DNA of 64,000 nucleotides from Arthrobacter sp. B0490. GTDB lineage: Bacteria; Actinomycetota; Actinomycetes; Actinomycetales; Micrococcaceae. Positions 37,422-46,837 of this stretch are shown here, piece by piece. The stretch's first letter is position 1, and the number at the start of each line of letters is the position of its first letter. The stretch spans positions 124,001 through 188,000 of the forward strand of contig NZ_PJIR01000008.1 in the NCBI RefSeq assembly GCF_002929355.1. Reading direction: 5' to 3'. The translations under genes and the position numbers were made by a program. Below the pieces are notes generated by a model. The model did no database searches and was not told the DNA's origin. It worked only from the letters and a program-made list of their open reading frames with translations.

Positions 37422-37466
37422 GAAGGGGAGGAGGGACGCCCCGAACGGGTGTCCCTCCTCCCCTTC
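37422..37466. terminator. Bidirectional hairpin terminator
   Basis: Perfect 16-base arms (37422-37437 and 37451-37466) around a 13-base loop, between the converging FUSC and DUF4235-like genes. Confidence 0.85.
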
Positions 37467-37475
37467 CGTCGCGGC

Positions 37476-37736
37476 TCAGGTCAGGTCGCGGGTCTTCGAG
37501 AACCGGTCGATGGCCTTCTGCGTGGAGCGGTTGGTGAGCACCTGGATCGTGGTGCTCACGGCACCCGAGACGATGGCGAACACCAGGGCGGAACGCAGCG
37601 TGTTCTCGAGCCCGTCCTTGCTCTTCGGGGGCGCCTCGCCCGTGATCTTCTCCCACAGGAAGTCGACGAGCTTCGTCCCGACGAAGCCCGCACCAACGCT
37701 CATGCCGACGCCGAGCAACTTGAACACCGGGGTCAT
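37476..37736 (-). CDS. DUF4235-like small membrane protein
   Basis: 86 residues, strong AGGAGAAA site. Glycine-rich first helix (LLGVGMSVGAGFVGTKLVDFLW), then KITGEAPPKS and a second helix (ALVFAIVSGAVSTTIQVLT). This KLVDFLWEKITGEAPP pattern is typical of DUF4235 proteins of actinobacteria. Function unknown. Confidence 0.85.
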   Translation of the reverse strand: MTPVFKLLGVGMSVGAGFVGTKLVDFLWEKITGEAPPKSKDGLENTLRSALVFAIVSGAVSTTIQVLTNRSTQKAIDRFSKTRDLT

Positions 37737-37888
37737 GGTTTCTCCTTCTGGTCCGAATAGTCCTCGCCCTAGCCTAGTCGTGCTCCGCGCCCCTTCGCAG
37801 GGAGGGCGGTGGGGCGCGGAGACCCGGGAACCGGCGCACGGCGCCGTGATCCGCCGGTGTAGGATCGGTAGCGCTCAACCAACAACGA

Positions 37889-37992
37889 CAGGGGAGCGCC
37901 GATCCGCAGCATGCTGCCGGAGCGGGCGCTGAGAGTGCGGACCGCCGCAGACCCTCGAACCTGATCCGGCTAGTACCGGCGAAGGGAGTCGA
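37889..37992 (+). promoter_or_regulatory. TPP riboswitch (THI element)
   Basis: The conserved TPP aptamer parts are present in order: GGGGAGC at the 5' side, GCTGAGAGTGCGG, GACCCTCGAACCTGATCCGG and the closing CCGGCGAAGGGA. It precedes ykoEDC by about 75 bases and should lower expression when thiamine pyrophosphate is plentiful. It accounts for most of the gene-free stretch 37737-38065. Confidence 0.95.
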
Positions 37993-38065
37993 GTTCTCAG
38001 GGTGCACGGACATCGCTTCGGCGACGGCCCGTCGCCCTCCCCTCCTGCATCCCAGGAGGAATCCC

Positions 38066-38674
38066 ATGGCATCATCAACAGCCCTTCCGGGCACCCCGAC
38101 ACCCACCCGTCAGTGGCGCGTCGTCGACATCGTCGTGGCGTCGGTCATCGCCGTCGCCGTCGGCGTGCTGTTCTTCGCGTGGTCCGCCGGCTACTCGGGC
38201 ATCAGTCTCCTCACCGCCGGCTTCCCGCCCCTCGGCGGCCTGTACACGGGCGGCTGGCTCATCGCGGGCGTGCTCGGCGGGCTCATCATCCGCAAGCCCG
38301 GGGCCGCCATCTACTGCGAGACCCTCGCCGCGGCGGTCTCTGCTCTCATCGGCACGCAGTTCGGCATCAGCGTGCTGCTCTCCGGCGCCATCCAGGGCGC
38401 GGGTGCCGAGCTCGTGTTCCTGCTCTTCCTCTACCGTCGGTGGAACCTCCCGGTCGCGCTGCTCGCCGGCCTCGGGGCGGGCCTGGCGCTCGCGATCAGC
38501 GAGAACATCCTCTACAACGCGCTCTGGGCGTTCGAGTTCAAGCTCCTCTACGCGCTGTTCGCCGGCATCTCCGGCATCGTCATCGCGGGCCTGCTGTCCT
38601 GGCTGGCGATGCGCGGACTCGCGCGGACGGGCGTCCTGTCCGCCTTCGCAGCGGGCCGTACGGCGGACGTGTGA
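38066..38674 (+). CDS. ykoE: ECF transporter substrate-specific subunit YkoE
   Basis: 202 residues with an AGGAGGAA site. Six hydrophobic segments and the YkoE stretches GFPPLGGLYTGGWLIAGVLG, IRKPGAAIYCETLAA and AISENILYNALWA. In B. subtilis and others YkoE is the specificity component for hydroxymethylpyrimidine or thiamine. The TPP riboswitch supports this role. Confidence 0.92.
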   Translation: MASSTALPGTPTPTRQWRVVDIVVASVIAVAVGVLFFAWSAGYSGISLLTAGFPPLGGLYTGGWLIAGVLGGLIIRKPGAAIYCETLAAAVSALIGTQFGISVLLSGAIQGAGAELVFLLFLYRRWNLPVALLAGLGAGLALAISENILYNALWAFEFKLLYALFAGISGIVIAGLLSWLAMRGLARTGVLSAFAAGRTADV

Positions 38675-40155
38675 CAGCAGCCCCGTCCCCGGGCCCCGTG
38701 CACGTCCGCGCCCGGGGATGGGGGTGGCGCCACGCAGGCCGCAGGGCCTTCGCCGCACGCCACCTGGACCTCGACCTCCGGCCGGGCGAACGCGTGCTGC
38801 TCCTCGGTGCCTCGGGAGCCGGCAAGTCCACGGTGCTCCACGGCCTGGCCGGGTTGCTCGGGAGCCACGACGAGGGCGAGCAGGAGGGCGCACTCCTGCT
38901 CGACGGCGCCCCGCCCGCGGCGGCGCGGGGGAGGGCCGGGCTCGTGCTCCAGGACCCCGAGACGCAGGTGGTCCTCGCGCGCGTGGGCGACGAGGTGGCC
39001 TTCGCCGCCGAGAACCTCGCCGTGCCCCGGGAGGAGATCTGGCGTCGTGTGGGCCGGGCGCTCGACGACGTCGGCCTCGACCTGCCCCTCGACCACCCGA
39101 CCACCGCGCTGTCCGGCGGCCAGAAGCAGCGCCTCGCCCTCGCCTCCGTCCTCGCGATGGAACCCGGGCTGCTCCTGCTGGACGAACCCACCGCGAACCT
39201 CGACCCGGAGGGCGTCCTGGAGGTCCGCGACGCCGTCGTCAGGGTGCTCGACCGCACCGGGGCCACGCTCGTCGTCGTCGAGCACCGTGTGGCCGTCTGG
39301 GCCGACGTCGTCGACCGCGTGATCGTCCTCGACGCCGCGGGAGGCATCCTCGCCGACGGCACACCGGGCACCGTACTGGGGCAGGAGGACACCCGGGCGC
39401 GCCTCGCCTCCGCCGGTGTGTGGGTGCCGGGGCGGCCACCGGCGGTCGGCGGGACGGTGCCCTCCGGACCCGGGGGCGGAACCCTCCTGTCGGCGGAGGG
39501 TCTCGGCGTCGCCAGGACCCGCCGTGGTCGGGTCGCCGTCGGAGACCTCGATCTGCAGGTCCGGTCCGGGGGAGCCCTGAGCATCACCGGGCCCAACGGC
39601 GCCGGGAAGTCGACGGCGGTCCTGACGCTCGGGGGCCTGCTGCGCCCCCGCGCCGGACGCCTCTCCGCCGCGCCGGCCCTCGCGGGAACGGCCGGCAGCG
39701 ACCCGTTCCGCTGGCGGTCGGCACAGCTCGTCCAGCGTATCGGGACCGTCTTCCAGGAGCCCGAGCACCAGTTCCTCACCGCGAGCGTCGAGGACGAGCT
39801 CGCCTTCGGGCCGCGGCAGGCCGGCGCCGTGGACCCGGCCCGCAGCGGGGCGGTCGCCGAGCGGCTGCGCCTCACGCACCTGCTGAAGGCCAACCCGTTC
39901 ACGCTCTCCGGCGGGGAGAAGCGGCGCCTGTCCGTCGCGACGATGCTCGCCACGGCCCCGCGCGTCCTCATCCTCGACGAACCGACATTCGGCCAGGACG
40001 CCCTGACCTGGGCCGAGCTCGTGACCCTGCTGCGCGAACTCGTCGACGACGGCGTCGCGGTCCTCTCGGTGACGCACGACGCCGAGTTCATCGCCGCCCT
40101 CGGAGGTGCGACCCTGCACATCTCCGGCGGAGCAGGACGGCTGGTGGCCCGATGA
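38671..40155 (+). CDS. ykoD: ECF transporter ATPase YkoD with two ABC domains
   Basis: 494 residues from GTG 38671, overlapping the ykoE stop. Two ATP-binding cassettes: first with Walker A GASGAGKST, signature LSGGQKQR and Walker B LLLLDEPTANLD; second with GPNGAGKST, LSGGEKRR and LILDEPTFGQD. It energises vitamin-precursor import with YkoE and YkoC. Confidence 0.94.
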   Translation: MTAAPSPGPVHVRARGWGWRHAGRRAFAARHLDLDLRPGERVLLLGASGAGKSTVLHGLAGLLGSHDEGEQEGALLLDGAPPAAARGRAGLVLQDPETQVVLARVGDEVAFAAENLAVPREEIWRRVGRALDDVGLDLPLDHPTTALSGGQKQRLALASVLAMEPGLLLLDEPTANLDPEGVLEVRDAVVRVLDRTGATLVVVEHRVAVWADVVDRVIVLDAAGGILADGTPGTVLGQEDTRARLASAGVWVPGRPPAVGGTVPSGPGGGTLLSAEGLGVARTRRGRVAVGDLDLQVRSGGALSITGPNGAGKSTAVLTLGGLLRPRAGRLSAAPALAGTAGSDPFRWRSAQLVQRIGTVFQEPEHQFLTASVEDELAFGPRQAGAVDPARSGAVAERLRLTHLLKANPFTLSGGEKRRLSVATMLATAPRVLILDEPTFGQDALTWAELVTLLRELVDDGVAVLSVTHDAEFIAALGGATLHISGGAGRLVAR

Positions 40156-40949
40156 GCGGCGATTACCTGACCCCGGTCCTCACGGGGAGGACGCTGCTGC
40201 GGGCCAATCCCGTGTCCAAGCTCTTCGCCGCCGTCGCGATCACGCTGGCGCTCCTGGCCAGCATCGACTGGGTGAGCGCCGCGGTGGTCCTCGCCTGCGA
40301 GCTCGCCCTCATGCCGCTGCTGGGCATCAGCATCGGCGGCCTCGCCCGGCGCATCTGGCCGCTCCTCGTCGCCGCCGTGGTCGGCGCCTACGGGACCGCC
40401 CTGCTCGCCGAGAAGACCGGCGCGGTCCTGCTCGATGCCGGGCCGTTCCTGTTCACCGAGGGATCCGTGGCCGCCGGCGTCGCCGTCGGGCTGAGGGGAC
40501 TGGGGCTGGCGCTGCCGGGCATCTTCATCCTCCTCACCACGGACCCCACGGACCTCGCCGACGCCCTCGCGCAGAAGCTGCACCTGCCCCACCGCTTCGT
40601 CCTCGGCGGGCTGGCAGCGCTGCGGCTCGTGGGGCTCCTCGTGGAGCAGTGGGAGACCCTCGGGCTCGCGCGGCACGCCCGCGGCATCGGCTCGGACGGC
40701 TCCGTGCTCGCCCGCGCCCGGAACCTGCTGGGGCAGTCCTTCGGGCTGATCGTTCAGGCCATCCGCCGGGCCACCCGCCTCGCGACGGCGATGGAGGCGC
40801 GCGGCTTCGGCGGCGCGAGCCGCACCTGGGCCCGGACGAGCACCTTCTCGGGGCTCGACGCCGTCGTCGCCGGCGTCGGGCTGCTCATCGCCGCGGGCGC
40901 GGTGACGGCGGCAAGGCTCGCCGGGACGTGGAACTTCCTGCTCTCCTGA
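40152..40949 (+). CDS. ykoC: ECF transporter transmembrane subunit YkoC (EcfT type)
   Basis: 265 residues; ATG overlaps the ykoD stop. EcfT coupling protein with five or so helices and the two cytosolic Ala-Arg-Gly motifs (LARHARGIG and MEARGFGG) that contact the ATPase domains. Opens with the family-typical NPVSKLFAAVAITLAL. Confidence 0.92.
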   Translation: MSGDYLTPVLTGRTLLRANPVSKLFAAVAITLALLASIDWVSAAVVLACELALMPLLGISIGGLARRIWPLLVAAVVGAYGTALLAEKTGAVLLDAGPFLFTEGSVAAGVAVGLRGLGLALPGIFILLTTDPTDLADALAQKLHLPHRFVLGGLAALRLVGLLVEQWETLGLARHARGIGSDGSVLARARNLLGQSFGLIVQAIRRATRLATAMEARGFGGASRTWARTSTFSGLDAVVAGVGLLIAAGAVTAARLAGTWNFLLS

Positions 40950-41012
40950 CCGGGCCTCCCGGGCCTCCCGGGCCCCGGGGCGCCGCGGCGTCCCGGGAGG
41001 GTTCACCGTGAA

Positions 41013-41048
41013 CGGCACGGGGGCCCGCCGATGCGGACCCCCGTGCCG
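41013..41048. terminator. Bidirectional hairpin terminator between ykoC and the amino-acid ABC genes
   Basis: Arms CGGCACGGGGG (41013-41023) and CCCCCGTGCCG (41038-41048) pair perfectly around a 14-base loop. Confidence 0.8.
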
Positions 41049-41063
41049 GGACTGACGCAGGGC

Positions 41064-41801
41064 CTAGAGCACGTCCGAGAGGAACGACTTCAGGCGCGGC
41101 GTCCGCGGATCGTCGAAGAGCGCGGCCGGTGGGCCGGTCTCCACCACGACGCCGGCATCCATGAAGGTCACGGTGTCGGAGACGTTGCGCGAGAAACCCA
41201 TCTCATGGGTGACGACGACCATGGTCATGCCCGCCGCCGCGAGATCCGCCATGAGGGCGAGCACGCCCTTGACGAGTTCGGGGTCCAACGCGGAGGTCGC
41301 CTCGTCGAAGAACATCACCTCGGGGTCCATGGCGAGCGCCCGCGCGATGGCCACGCGCTGCTGCTGCCCGCCCGAGAGGTTGCCCGGACGGACGTCGGCC
41401 TTGTGCTTCAGCCCCACGAGGTCCAGCTGGGCGAGGGCCTTCTCCCGCGCCTCGCCGGCCGGCATCCGGCGGAGCTTCCGGAGGGCCAGCGAGACGTTCT
41501 CCAGCACGGTCTTGTGCGGGAACAGGTTGAACTGCTGGAAGACCATGCCGATGCGCCGCCGCAGCTCGTCCGGGTTGTCCTTGAGGACGGACCGGCCGTC
41601 GAGCAGGATGTCCCCCTCGTCCGGTTCGATCAGCCGGTTCAGGACGCGCAGGAGCGTCGACTTCCCGGAGCCCGACGGGCCGATGACGGACGCCGTCGTG
41701 CCCTGCTCCACGTGCAGGTCGATACCGCGCAGCACATGGTTGGAGCCGAAGGACAGGTGCAGGTTCTGCCCGGTCAGGGTTCCCGATTCGAGAGTCGTCA
41801 C
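41064..41801 (-). CDS. Amino-acid ABC transporter ATP-binding protein
   Basis: 245 residues from GTG 41801, overlapping the permease stop (GTGA). GlnQ/HisP class: Walker [11 protein letters not shown]-loop [12 protein letters not shown], signature LSGGQQQR, Walker [13 protein letters not shown]. The polar-amino-acid family and a SAM riboswitch two genes upstream suggest methionine or cystine as substrate. Confidence 0.93.
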   Translation of the reverse strand: MTTLESGTLTGQNLHLSFGSNHVLRGIDLHVEQGTTASVIGPSGSGKSTLLRVLNRLIEPDEGDILLDGRSVLKDNPDELRRRIGMVFQQFNLFPHKTVLENVSLALRKLRRMPAGEAREKALAQLDLVGLKHKADVRPGNLSGGQQQRVAIARALAMDPEVMFFDEATSALDPELVKGVLALMADLAAAGMTMVVVTHEMGFSRNVSDTVTFMDAGVVVETGPPAALFDDPRTPRLKSFLSDVL

Positions 41802-42562
41802 GCCTTTGCTCCTTCGCCGATCTTCGCGGCCAGTTCGTCCGGTTCGGGCTTCTGCTTCTTGCCCACACGGAGCCGGTTGTCGATGAAGTTGACCAGGTGC
41901 GTCAGAGGGATGGTCAGGCACAGGTAGAGCACGCCGGCCGCGATGAGCGGCGACAGGTTGCCGGTGTTGCTCGCGGCGTCGTTGCCGACCCGGAAGAGTT
42001 CCCGCTCACTGGCGACGAGGCCGATGAAGTAGATCAGCGACGACTCCTTGATGAGCGAGATGAACTGGTTCACCAGGGCGGGCAGCACACGCCGCACGCC
42101 CTGGGGGACCACCACGAGCTGCATGGACGAGCTGTAACTGAAGCCCAGGGCACGCGAGGCCTCCAGCTGGCCCTTCTCCACGCTCTGGATGCCGGACCGG
42201 AAGATCTCGCCGATGTACGCCGAGGCGATCAGCGAGAGGGCGAGGATGCCCAGGGGGTACGGGCTGGTGCTGCCCGTCACCTGCCGGAGAATCGGCCCGA
42301 GCCCGAGGCCGATGAGCAGGATGATCACGACGGCGGGGAGCCCGCGGAAGATGTCCGTGTAGATGCGGGCGATCCACCGCAGCACCCGGTTCCGCGAGAT
42401 CCCCATGATCGCGAGGATCATGCCGACGATCGTCCCGATGATCCCTGACGCGAGGGCGAGCATGAGCGTGTTCGGCAGTCCGACGGTCAGGAGGTCGGGC
42501 AGGACGGCGGCCATCGCCTCCCAGTCGAAGAACGTCTTCCCGAGCTGTTCGAGGGCATCCAT
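41798..42562 (-). CDS. Amino-acid ABC transporter permease
   Basis: 254 residues. HisM/GlnP-type permease with [36 protein letters not shown] and EAA-like loop [19 protein letters not shown]. Probably homodimeric since only one permease gene is present. It begins ten bases after the binding-protein gene. Confidence 0.92.
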   Translation of the reverse strand: MDALEQLGKTFFDWEAMAAVLPDLLTVGLPNTLMLALASGIIGTIVGMILAIMGISRNRVLRWIARIYTDIFRGLPAVVIILLIGLGLGPILRQVTGSTSPYPLGILALSLIASAYIGEIFRSGIQSVEKGQLEASRALGFSYSSSMQLVVVPQGVRRVLPALVNQFISLIKESSLIYFIGLVASERELFRVGNDAASNTGNLSPLIAAGVLYLCLTIPLTHLVNFIDNRLRVGKKQKPEPDELAAKIGEGAKA

Positions 42563-42572
42563 GCAGCGACCG

Positions 42573-43490
42573 CTACTTTACTTCCACGGCTTTGCTGCCG
42601 GGCTTCCAGTCGGAGGGCATCTCGCGGTCCGGGTACCACTCCTGGGTGAGCTCCGTCCAGGTGCCGTCGGCGACGACGGCGTCGAGGCCAGCGTTGAGGG
42701 CGTCGATGAGCGGCTGGTTCTCGCTGTTCACGGCGTACGCGGTGAAGTTCTCGGTGTTGATGATCGTCTCGGCGATCGTGGTGTCGTCGCCTTCCTTCAC
42801 CTGCCCGGTGGCCTGCTGCGACGGCGCGACCCACGCGTCCACCTGGCCGTTCTTCACGTTGGCGTACACGGTGTTGTAGTCCGGGAAGCGCACGGGCTCG
42901 AGGCCGAGGGTGTTGGAGACGTAGTCGTCCTGGACGGTGCCCTGGACCACGCCGATGCGGGTGCTCTCGGACAGCGAGTCGAAGCCGGTGACCGAGGAGC
43001 CGTTCTTCGCGACGACGGCCATGTAGCCGAAGTCGTAGCCGTTGGTGAAGCCGACGTTCTCGCGACGGGCCTCCGTCGTGGAGATCGACGACGATCCGAC
43101 GTCGTACTGCTTGTTCTGCACCTGGGCGAGGAGCGCGGAGAAGTCGGTGGACGCGAACTCCACCTCGAGGCCGAGCTTGTCGCCGATGGCGCGCAGCAGT
43201 TCGTTGTCGTAGCCGGTGAAGACGCCGTCCTCCAGGAAGATGTTCGGCGGGGCGTCGGAGAGCGTGCCGACGCGCAGCGTGCCGTCGGTGATGAGGCCGA
43301 GTTCCGCCGTGTCGATCTCCTCGACCGGGGTGGTGGTGTCGGTGGTGTACTTGTCCAGCGACTGCTGGTCGCTGCCGGCCAGGGCGTCGGTGGTCTCGGT
43401 GGGTTCGCTGCTGCTGCTGCTGCCGCAGGAGACGGTCAGGGCGAGCAGGGGCACGGTCAGTGCCGCGAGGACCTTGCGGGAGAGGTTCAT
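42573..43490 (-). CDS. Amino-acid-binding lipoprotein (SBP_bac_3)
   Basis: 305 residues. Signal peptide with lipobox LALTVSC, a Ser/Thr-rich linker, then the type-3 binding fold: FTGYDNELLRAIGDKLGLE, SSISTTEARRENVGFTNGY and NSENQPLIDALNAGL. The gene follows a SAM-IV-like riboswitch, so the ligand is likely methionine or another sulphur amino acid; this is inferred from the riboswitch, not from the protein. Confidence 0.9.
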   Translation of the reverse strand: MNLSRKVLAALTVPLLALTVSCGSSSSSEPTETTDALAGSDQQSLDKYTTDTTTPVEEIDTAELGLITDGTLRVGTLSDAPPNIFLEDGVFTGYDNELLRAIGDKLGLEVEFASTDFSALLAQVQNKQYDVGSSSISTTEARRENVGFTNGYDFGYMAVVAKNGSSVTGFDSLSESTRIGVVQGTVQDDYVSNTLGLEPVRFPDYNTVYANVKNGQVDAWVAPSQQATGQVKEGDDTTIAETIINTENFTAYAVNSENQPLIDALNAGLDAVVADGTWTELTQEWYPDREMPSDWKPGSKAVEVK

Positions 43491-43654
43491 GGTGTCCTTC
43501 TTGGAGGCGTGCCCGGGTGAGGGCGCGCTGGGTGGGGCTGCTGGGCGCCGGGGGCCGGCGGGGGGCTACTGGCTGCTGGGTGACACGCTCGCTGTTCTGG
43601 GCTGTGCGCGCTGTGGCGGGCGGACCCGGACGAAACACCGGGACGGACCGCACG

Positions 43655-43772
43655 ACGCCGTACTTGCCAACCGGGGGACTGGACCCGGCGGCCGAATCTT
43701 CACCTGGAGCACCCCACTACGGGAGAGGGTTGCTGTCCAGCCGGCCAGGGCCGATGGCTGGAACTCTTGATT
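43655..43772 (-). promoter_or_regulatory. SAM-IV-type (S-adenosylmethionine) riboswitch
   Basis: Read on the minus strand the leader contains, in order, AGAGTTCCAGCC, GGCTGGACAGCAACCCTC, GTGGGGTGCTCCAGGTGAAG and further on GGTTGGCAAGTA. These are the core and the trailing pseudoknot segment of the actinobacterial SAM-IV (or closely related SAM-I/IV) riboswitch. It ends about 165 bases before the binding-protein start. High SAM should shut off the transporter. This element is the main content of the gene-free stretch 43491-43879. Confidence 0.85.
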
Positions 43773-43879
43773 TGAGCAAAACGCTAGGGCAGCACGGAGG
43801 GCCGGGTCAAAACGGGAACGTCACTATTCCGTTCCTTGACGTGGAAATCCGCCTGTCGGGGCGCATTGTGTGGCGGAGA

Positions 43880-44758
43880 TTACACGAAACGGTCGACGAG
43901 TCCGCTGAGTTCGGCGGTCAGGGCGGCCGAGGTACGGAGCTCCCGGCCGTCGAGCGAGAGGACCGGGGCGAGGAGCCGGATGCTCGAGATGAGCCAGACG
44001 GCGTCGGCCTCGAAGAGGTGGTGCGGTTCGAGCGGACCGTACCCGAGCTCCCACCCCTGCTCCTTCGCCGCCGTGAACAGTGCGGCCTGCGAGGTGCCCG
44101 CCAGGATGCCGCTCTCGAGCTGCGGTGTGACGAGGGTCTTCCGCCCGTCACGCTCGCGGGCGAGCAGCACGGTGGAGGTGGGCCCCTCGAGGACCTTGCC
44201 GTCGGAGGAGGTGAAGATGACGTCGTCGGCGCCGGCGGCCTTCGCGTGGCGGATCGCGGCCATGTTGACCGCGTAGGAGAGGGTCTTGGCCCCCAGGAGC
44301 AGCCACGGCGCGCGCTGTCCCACGGTGCTGTCGTACCCGCGCTCGAGCAGGAGGACCTTCAGGCCCTTTTCGCGCTGCGCCAGCGTGGCCGCCGGGACGG
44401 GCGCCACCTGTACCCACGCCGTCGCCCGTCCCGCGCCCTCCACCCCGCGGGTGGCGACCAGCTTCACGACGGCGGTGCTCCTGCCCGGGTCCGCCGCGGC
44501 GAACTCGCGGAGGCCGGTGCGGATGGCCCGGCTCCACGCGTCGGCGCCGGGCACTGCGAGGTCGAGGGCGGCGGCCGACGACGCGAGCCTGGCCAGGTGC
44601 GCCTGTTCCTTGCGGGGCGTCCCGTCGACGGCCAGCATCGATTCGAAGACCCCGTCCCCGCGCGTGGCTCCGAGATCGGTGGCCAGGAGCTGCGGCTGTG
44701 AGGCGTCGGCGACCCTGCCGTCGTCGGAGGCGGGGTCGAGGAACACGAGAACGGTCAT
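43880..44758 (-). CDS. pabC: Aminodeoxychorismate lyase (class IV PLP enzyme)
   Basis: 292 residues. Fold-type IV aminotransferase: LGATRGDGVFESMLAVDG, catalytic Lys158 in LLGAKTLSYAVNM, and LEGPTSTVLLA. It should cut 4-amino-4-deoxychorismate to p-aminobenzoate and pyruvate for folate. A PabB fusion lies at 52502-54679. Branched-chain or D-amino-acid transaminases share the fold, so the call relies on overall resemblance. Confidence 0.82.
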   Translation of the reverse strand: MTVLVFLDPASDDGRVADASQPQLLATDLGATRGDGVFESMLAVDGTPRKEQAHLARLASSAAALDLAVPGADAWSRAIRTGLREFAAADPGRSTAVVKLVATRGVEGAGRATAWVQVAPVPAATLAQREKGLKVLLLERGYDSTVGQRAPWLLLGAKTLSYAVNMAAIRHAKAAGADDVIFTSSDGKVLEGPTSTVLLARERDGRKTLVTPQLESGILAGTSQAALFTAAKEQGWELGYGPLEPHHLFEADAVWLISSIRLLAPVLSLDGRELRTSAALTAELSGLVDRFV

Positions 44759-44792
44759 GGGCCCAGCGTATCGGCCGGTCGATCCGCGGTCG

Positions 44793-45806
44793 TCAGGTGA
44801 GTCTCACCTTCCGGGTGAAGAGTTTCTGCAGCAGGATGAACGCGAGGAGCAGGGCGCCGATCACGATGCGCGTCCACCAGGAGCTGAGGGTGCCCTCGTA
44901 GGAGATGAAGGTCTGGACGATGCCGAGGACGAGCACCCCCGCGAGGGAGCCGAGCACGTAGCCGTACCCTCCGGTCAGGAGCGTCCCGCCCACCACCACG
45001 GCGGCGATCGCGTCCAGCTCCAGCCCCGTGGCCGCCAGGCTGTACCCGGACAGGCTGTAGAACGAGAACAGGATCCCGGCGATCGAGGAGCACACCCCGC
45101 TGATCCCGTACACGAGGACCTTCGTGCGGGGGACGGCGAGGCCCATGAGCAGCGCCGAGGACTCCCCGCCGCCGATGGCGTACACCGTCCGGCCGAACCG
45201 CGTCTGGTGCAGCACGTAGAACGCGACGGCGACGACGAGCAGCGCGATCACGACGCCGGGGGAGACGAACAGCTTCCCCACCAGCGGGATCCTCGCCTGG
45301 GCCATGGACGTGAAGAACGGGTCGGTCACCGTGATGGAGTCGACGCTGATGACGTAGCAGAGCCCACGCGCGAGGAACAGGCCCGCGAGGGTGACGATGA
45401 ACGGCTGGATCTCGAAGACCTGGATGACCAGCCCCATGAGCAGGCCGAAGGTCGCGCCCGTCAGGAGCACGAGGGCGATCATGGCGACCGGGTTCCAGCC
45501 GGCCTGCAGGAGGGAGGCGGCGATCATCATGGACAGCGCGACGACGGAGCCGACCGACAGGTCGATGCCCCCGGTGAGGATCACGAACGTCATGCCGACG
45601 GCGAGCACGATCAGGAAGGTGTTGTCGATCAGGAGGTTGAGGAAGACCTGCCCGGACAGGAACCCCGGGTACATGGCGGCGCCGACGGCGAACATCGCGA
45701 GGAACAGGCCCACCGTCGCGAGGGTCGGCGCGTACCGCGCCCTGCCCTGCAGCCGGCTGAGGCGGGAGCGGTCGAGCGGTGCGGGTGTGCGCGTGAGGAC
45801 GGACAT
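44793..45806 (-). CDS. yjfF: Sugar ABC transporter permease, YjfF type
   Basis: 337 residues; ATG shares one base with the ytfT stop. RbsC-like permease with VGMTFVILTGGIDLSVGSVVAL and AIAAVVVGGTLLTGGYG. Second permease of the galactofuranose-type importer; order ytfQ-R-T-yjfF equals that of E. coli. Confidence 0.9.
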   Translation of the reverse strand: MSVLTRTPAPLDRSRLSRLQGRARYAPTLATVGLFLAMFAVGAAMYPGFLSGQVFLNLLIDNTFLIVLAVGMTFVILTGGIDLSVGSVVALSMMIAASLLQAGWNPVAMIALVLLTGATFGLLMGLVIQVFEIQPFIVTLAGLFLARGLCYVISVDSITVTDPFFTSMAQARIPLVGKLFVSPGVVIALLVVAVAFYVLHQTRFGRTVYAIGGGESSALLMGLAVPRTKVLVYGISGVCSSIAGILFSFYSLSGYSLAATGLELDAIAAVVVGGTLLTGGYGYVLGSLAGVLVLGIVQTFISYEGTLSSWWTRIVIGALLLAFILLQKLFTRKVRLT

Positions 45807-46837
45807 CAGACGGCCACCTCCACCTGGGACTGCTCGGTCACGGGGCGCCTGCGTCGGCCGAGGAGGGTGCGGGCCCTGCTGGACTGCAGGAGGCAGACGA
45901 TGATCACCACGAGCGCCTTGAAGACCAGGGTGGCTTCGGGCGGGATGCCCAGCGTGTAGACGGTGGTGGTCAGGGTCTGGATGATGAGCGCTCCGACGAG
46001 CGTCCCCACGAGGCTGTACCGGCCCCCGGCGAGGGAGGTGCCGCCGATGACGACGGCGAGGATGGCGTCCATCTCGATGTACAGCCCGGCGTTGTTGGAG
46101 TCCGCAGCCGTGACGTTCGAGCTGATCATGAGCCCGGCGACCGCCGCGCACAGTCCGCTGAAGATGTAGACCGTCCAGGTGATGGTGCGGGCATCGAGTC
46201 CGGCGAGGCGGCTGGCCACGGGGTTGATGCCCACGGCCTCGATGAGCGTGCCGAGGGCCGTGCGGCGCGTGAGCAGGCCCGCGACGCCGAACGCGGCCGC
46301 CGCGATGAGGATCGAGATGGGCAGGCCCAGGAAGAAGCCGGCGCCGATCGCCTGGTAGGAGTCGTTGGAGACGGAGATGATCTGGCCGTCGGTGACCAGC
46401 TGCGCCAGTCCCCGGCCGGCGGTCATGAGGACGAGCGTGGCGATGATGGGCTGGATCCCGATGACCGAGACCAGGAAGCCGTTCCACGCGCCGAGGACGA
46501 GGCCGGCGACGACGGCGATCGCGACGCCCGTGGCGGCGGTCCGCAGGGAGGTCGGGTCGGGGGAACTGTAGATGTACATGCAGGAGACGGCGCCGGCGAT
46601 CGCCGCGACGGCACCCACCGACAGGTCGATGCCCCGTGAGGCGATGACGAGCGTCATCCCGAGGGCGATCAGGATGGTCGGGGCCCCGTTGCGGAGGATG
46701 TCGATGAGGCTCCCGAACAGGTGGCCGTCCTGGACGCGGACGGAGAGGAAGTCCGCCCGGAAGAGCTGGTTGAGCAGGAGCAGGAGGACCAGTGCGAGGA
46801 CGGGCCAGGTGAGGCGGTGCCTCAGCAGCGCGCTCAT
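45806..46837 (-). CDS. ytfT: Sugar ABC transporter permease, YtfT type
   Basis: 343 residues; start overlaps the ytfR stop by four bases. RbsC-like with ALGMTLVIASRGIDLSVGAV and DAILAVVIGGTSLAGGRYS. The C-terminal 20 residues are basic. Confidence 0.9.
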   Translation of the reverse strand: MSALLRHRLTWPVLALVLLLLLNQLFRADFLSVRVQDGHLFGSLIDILRNGAPTILIALGMTLVIASRGIDLSVGAVAAIAGAVSCMYIYSSPDPTSLRTAATGVAIAVVAGLVLGAWNGFLVSVIGIQPIIATLVLMTAGRGLAQLVTDGQIISVSNDSYQAIGAGFFLGLPISILIAAAAFGVAGLLTRRTALGTLIEAVGINPVASRLAGLDARTITWTVYIFSGLCAAVAGLMISSNVTAADSNNAGLYIEMDAILAVVIGGTSLAGGRYSLVGTLVGALIIQTLTTTVYTLGIPPEATLVFKALVVIIVCLLQSSRARTLLGRRRRPVTEQSQVEVAV

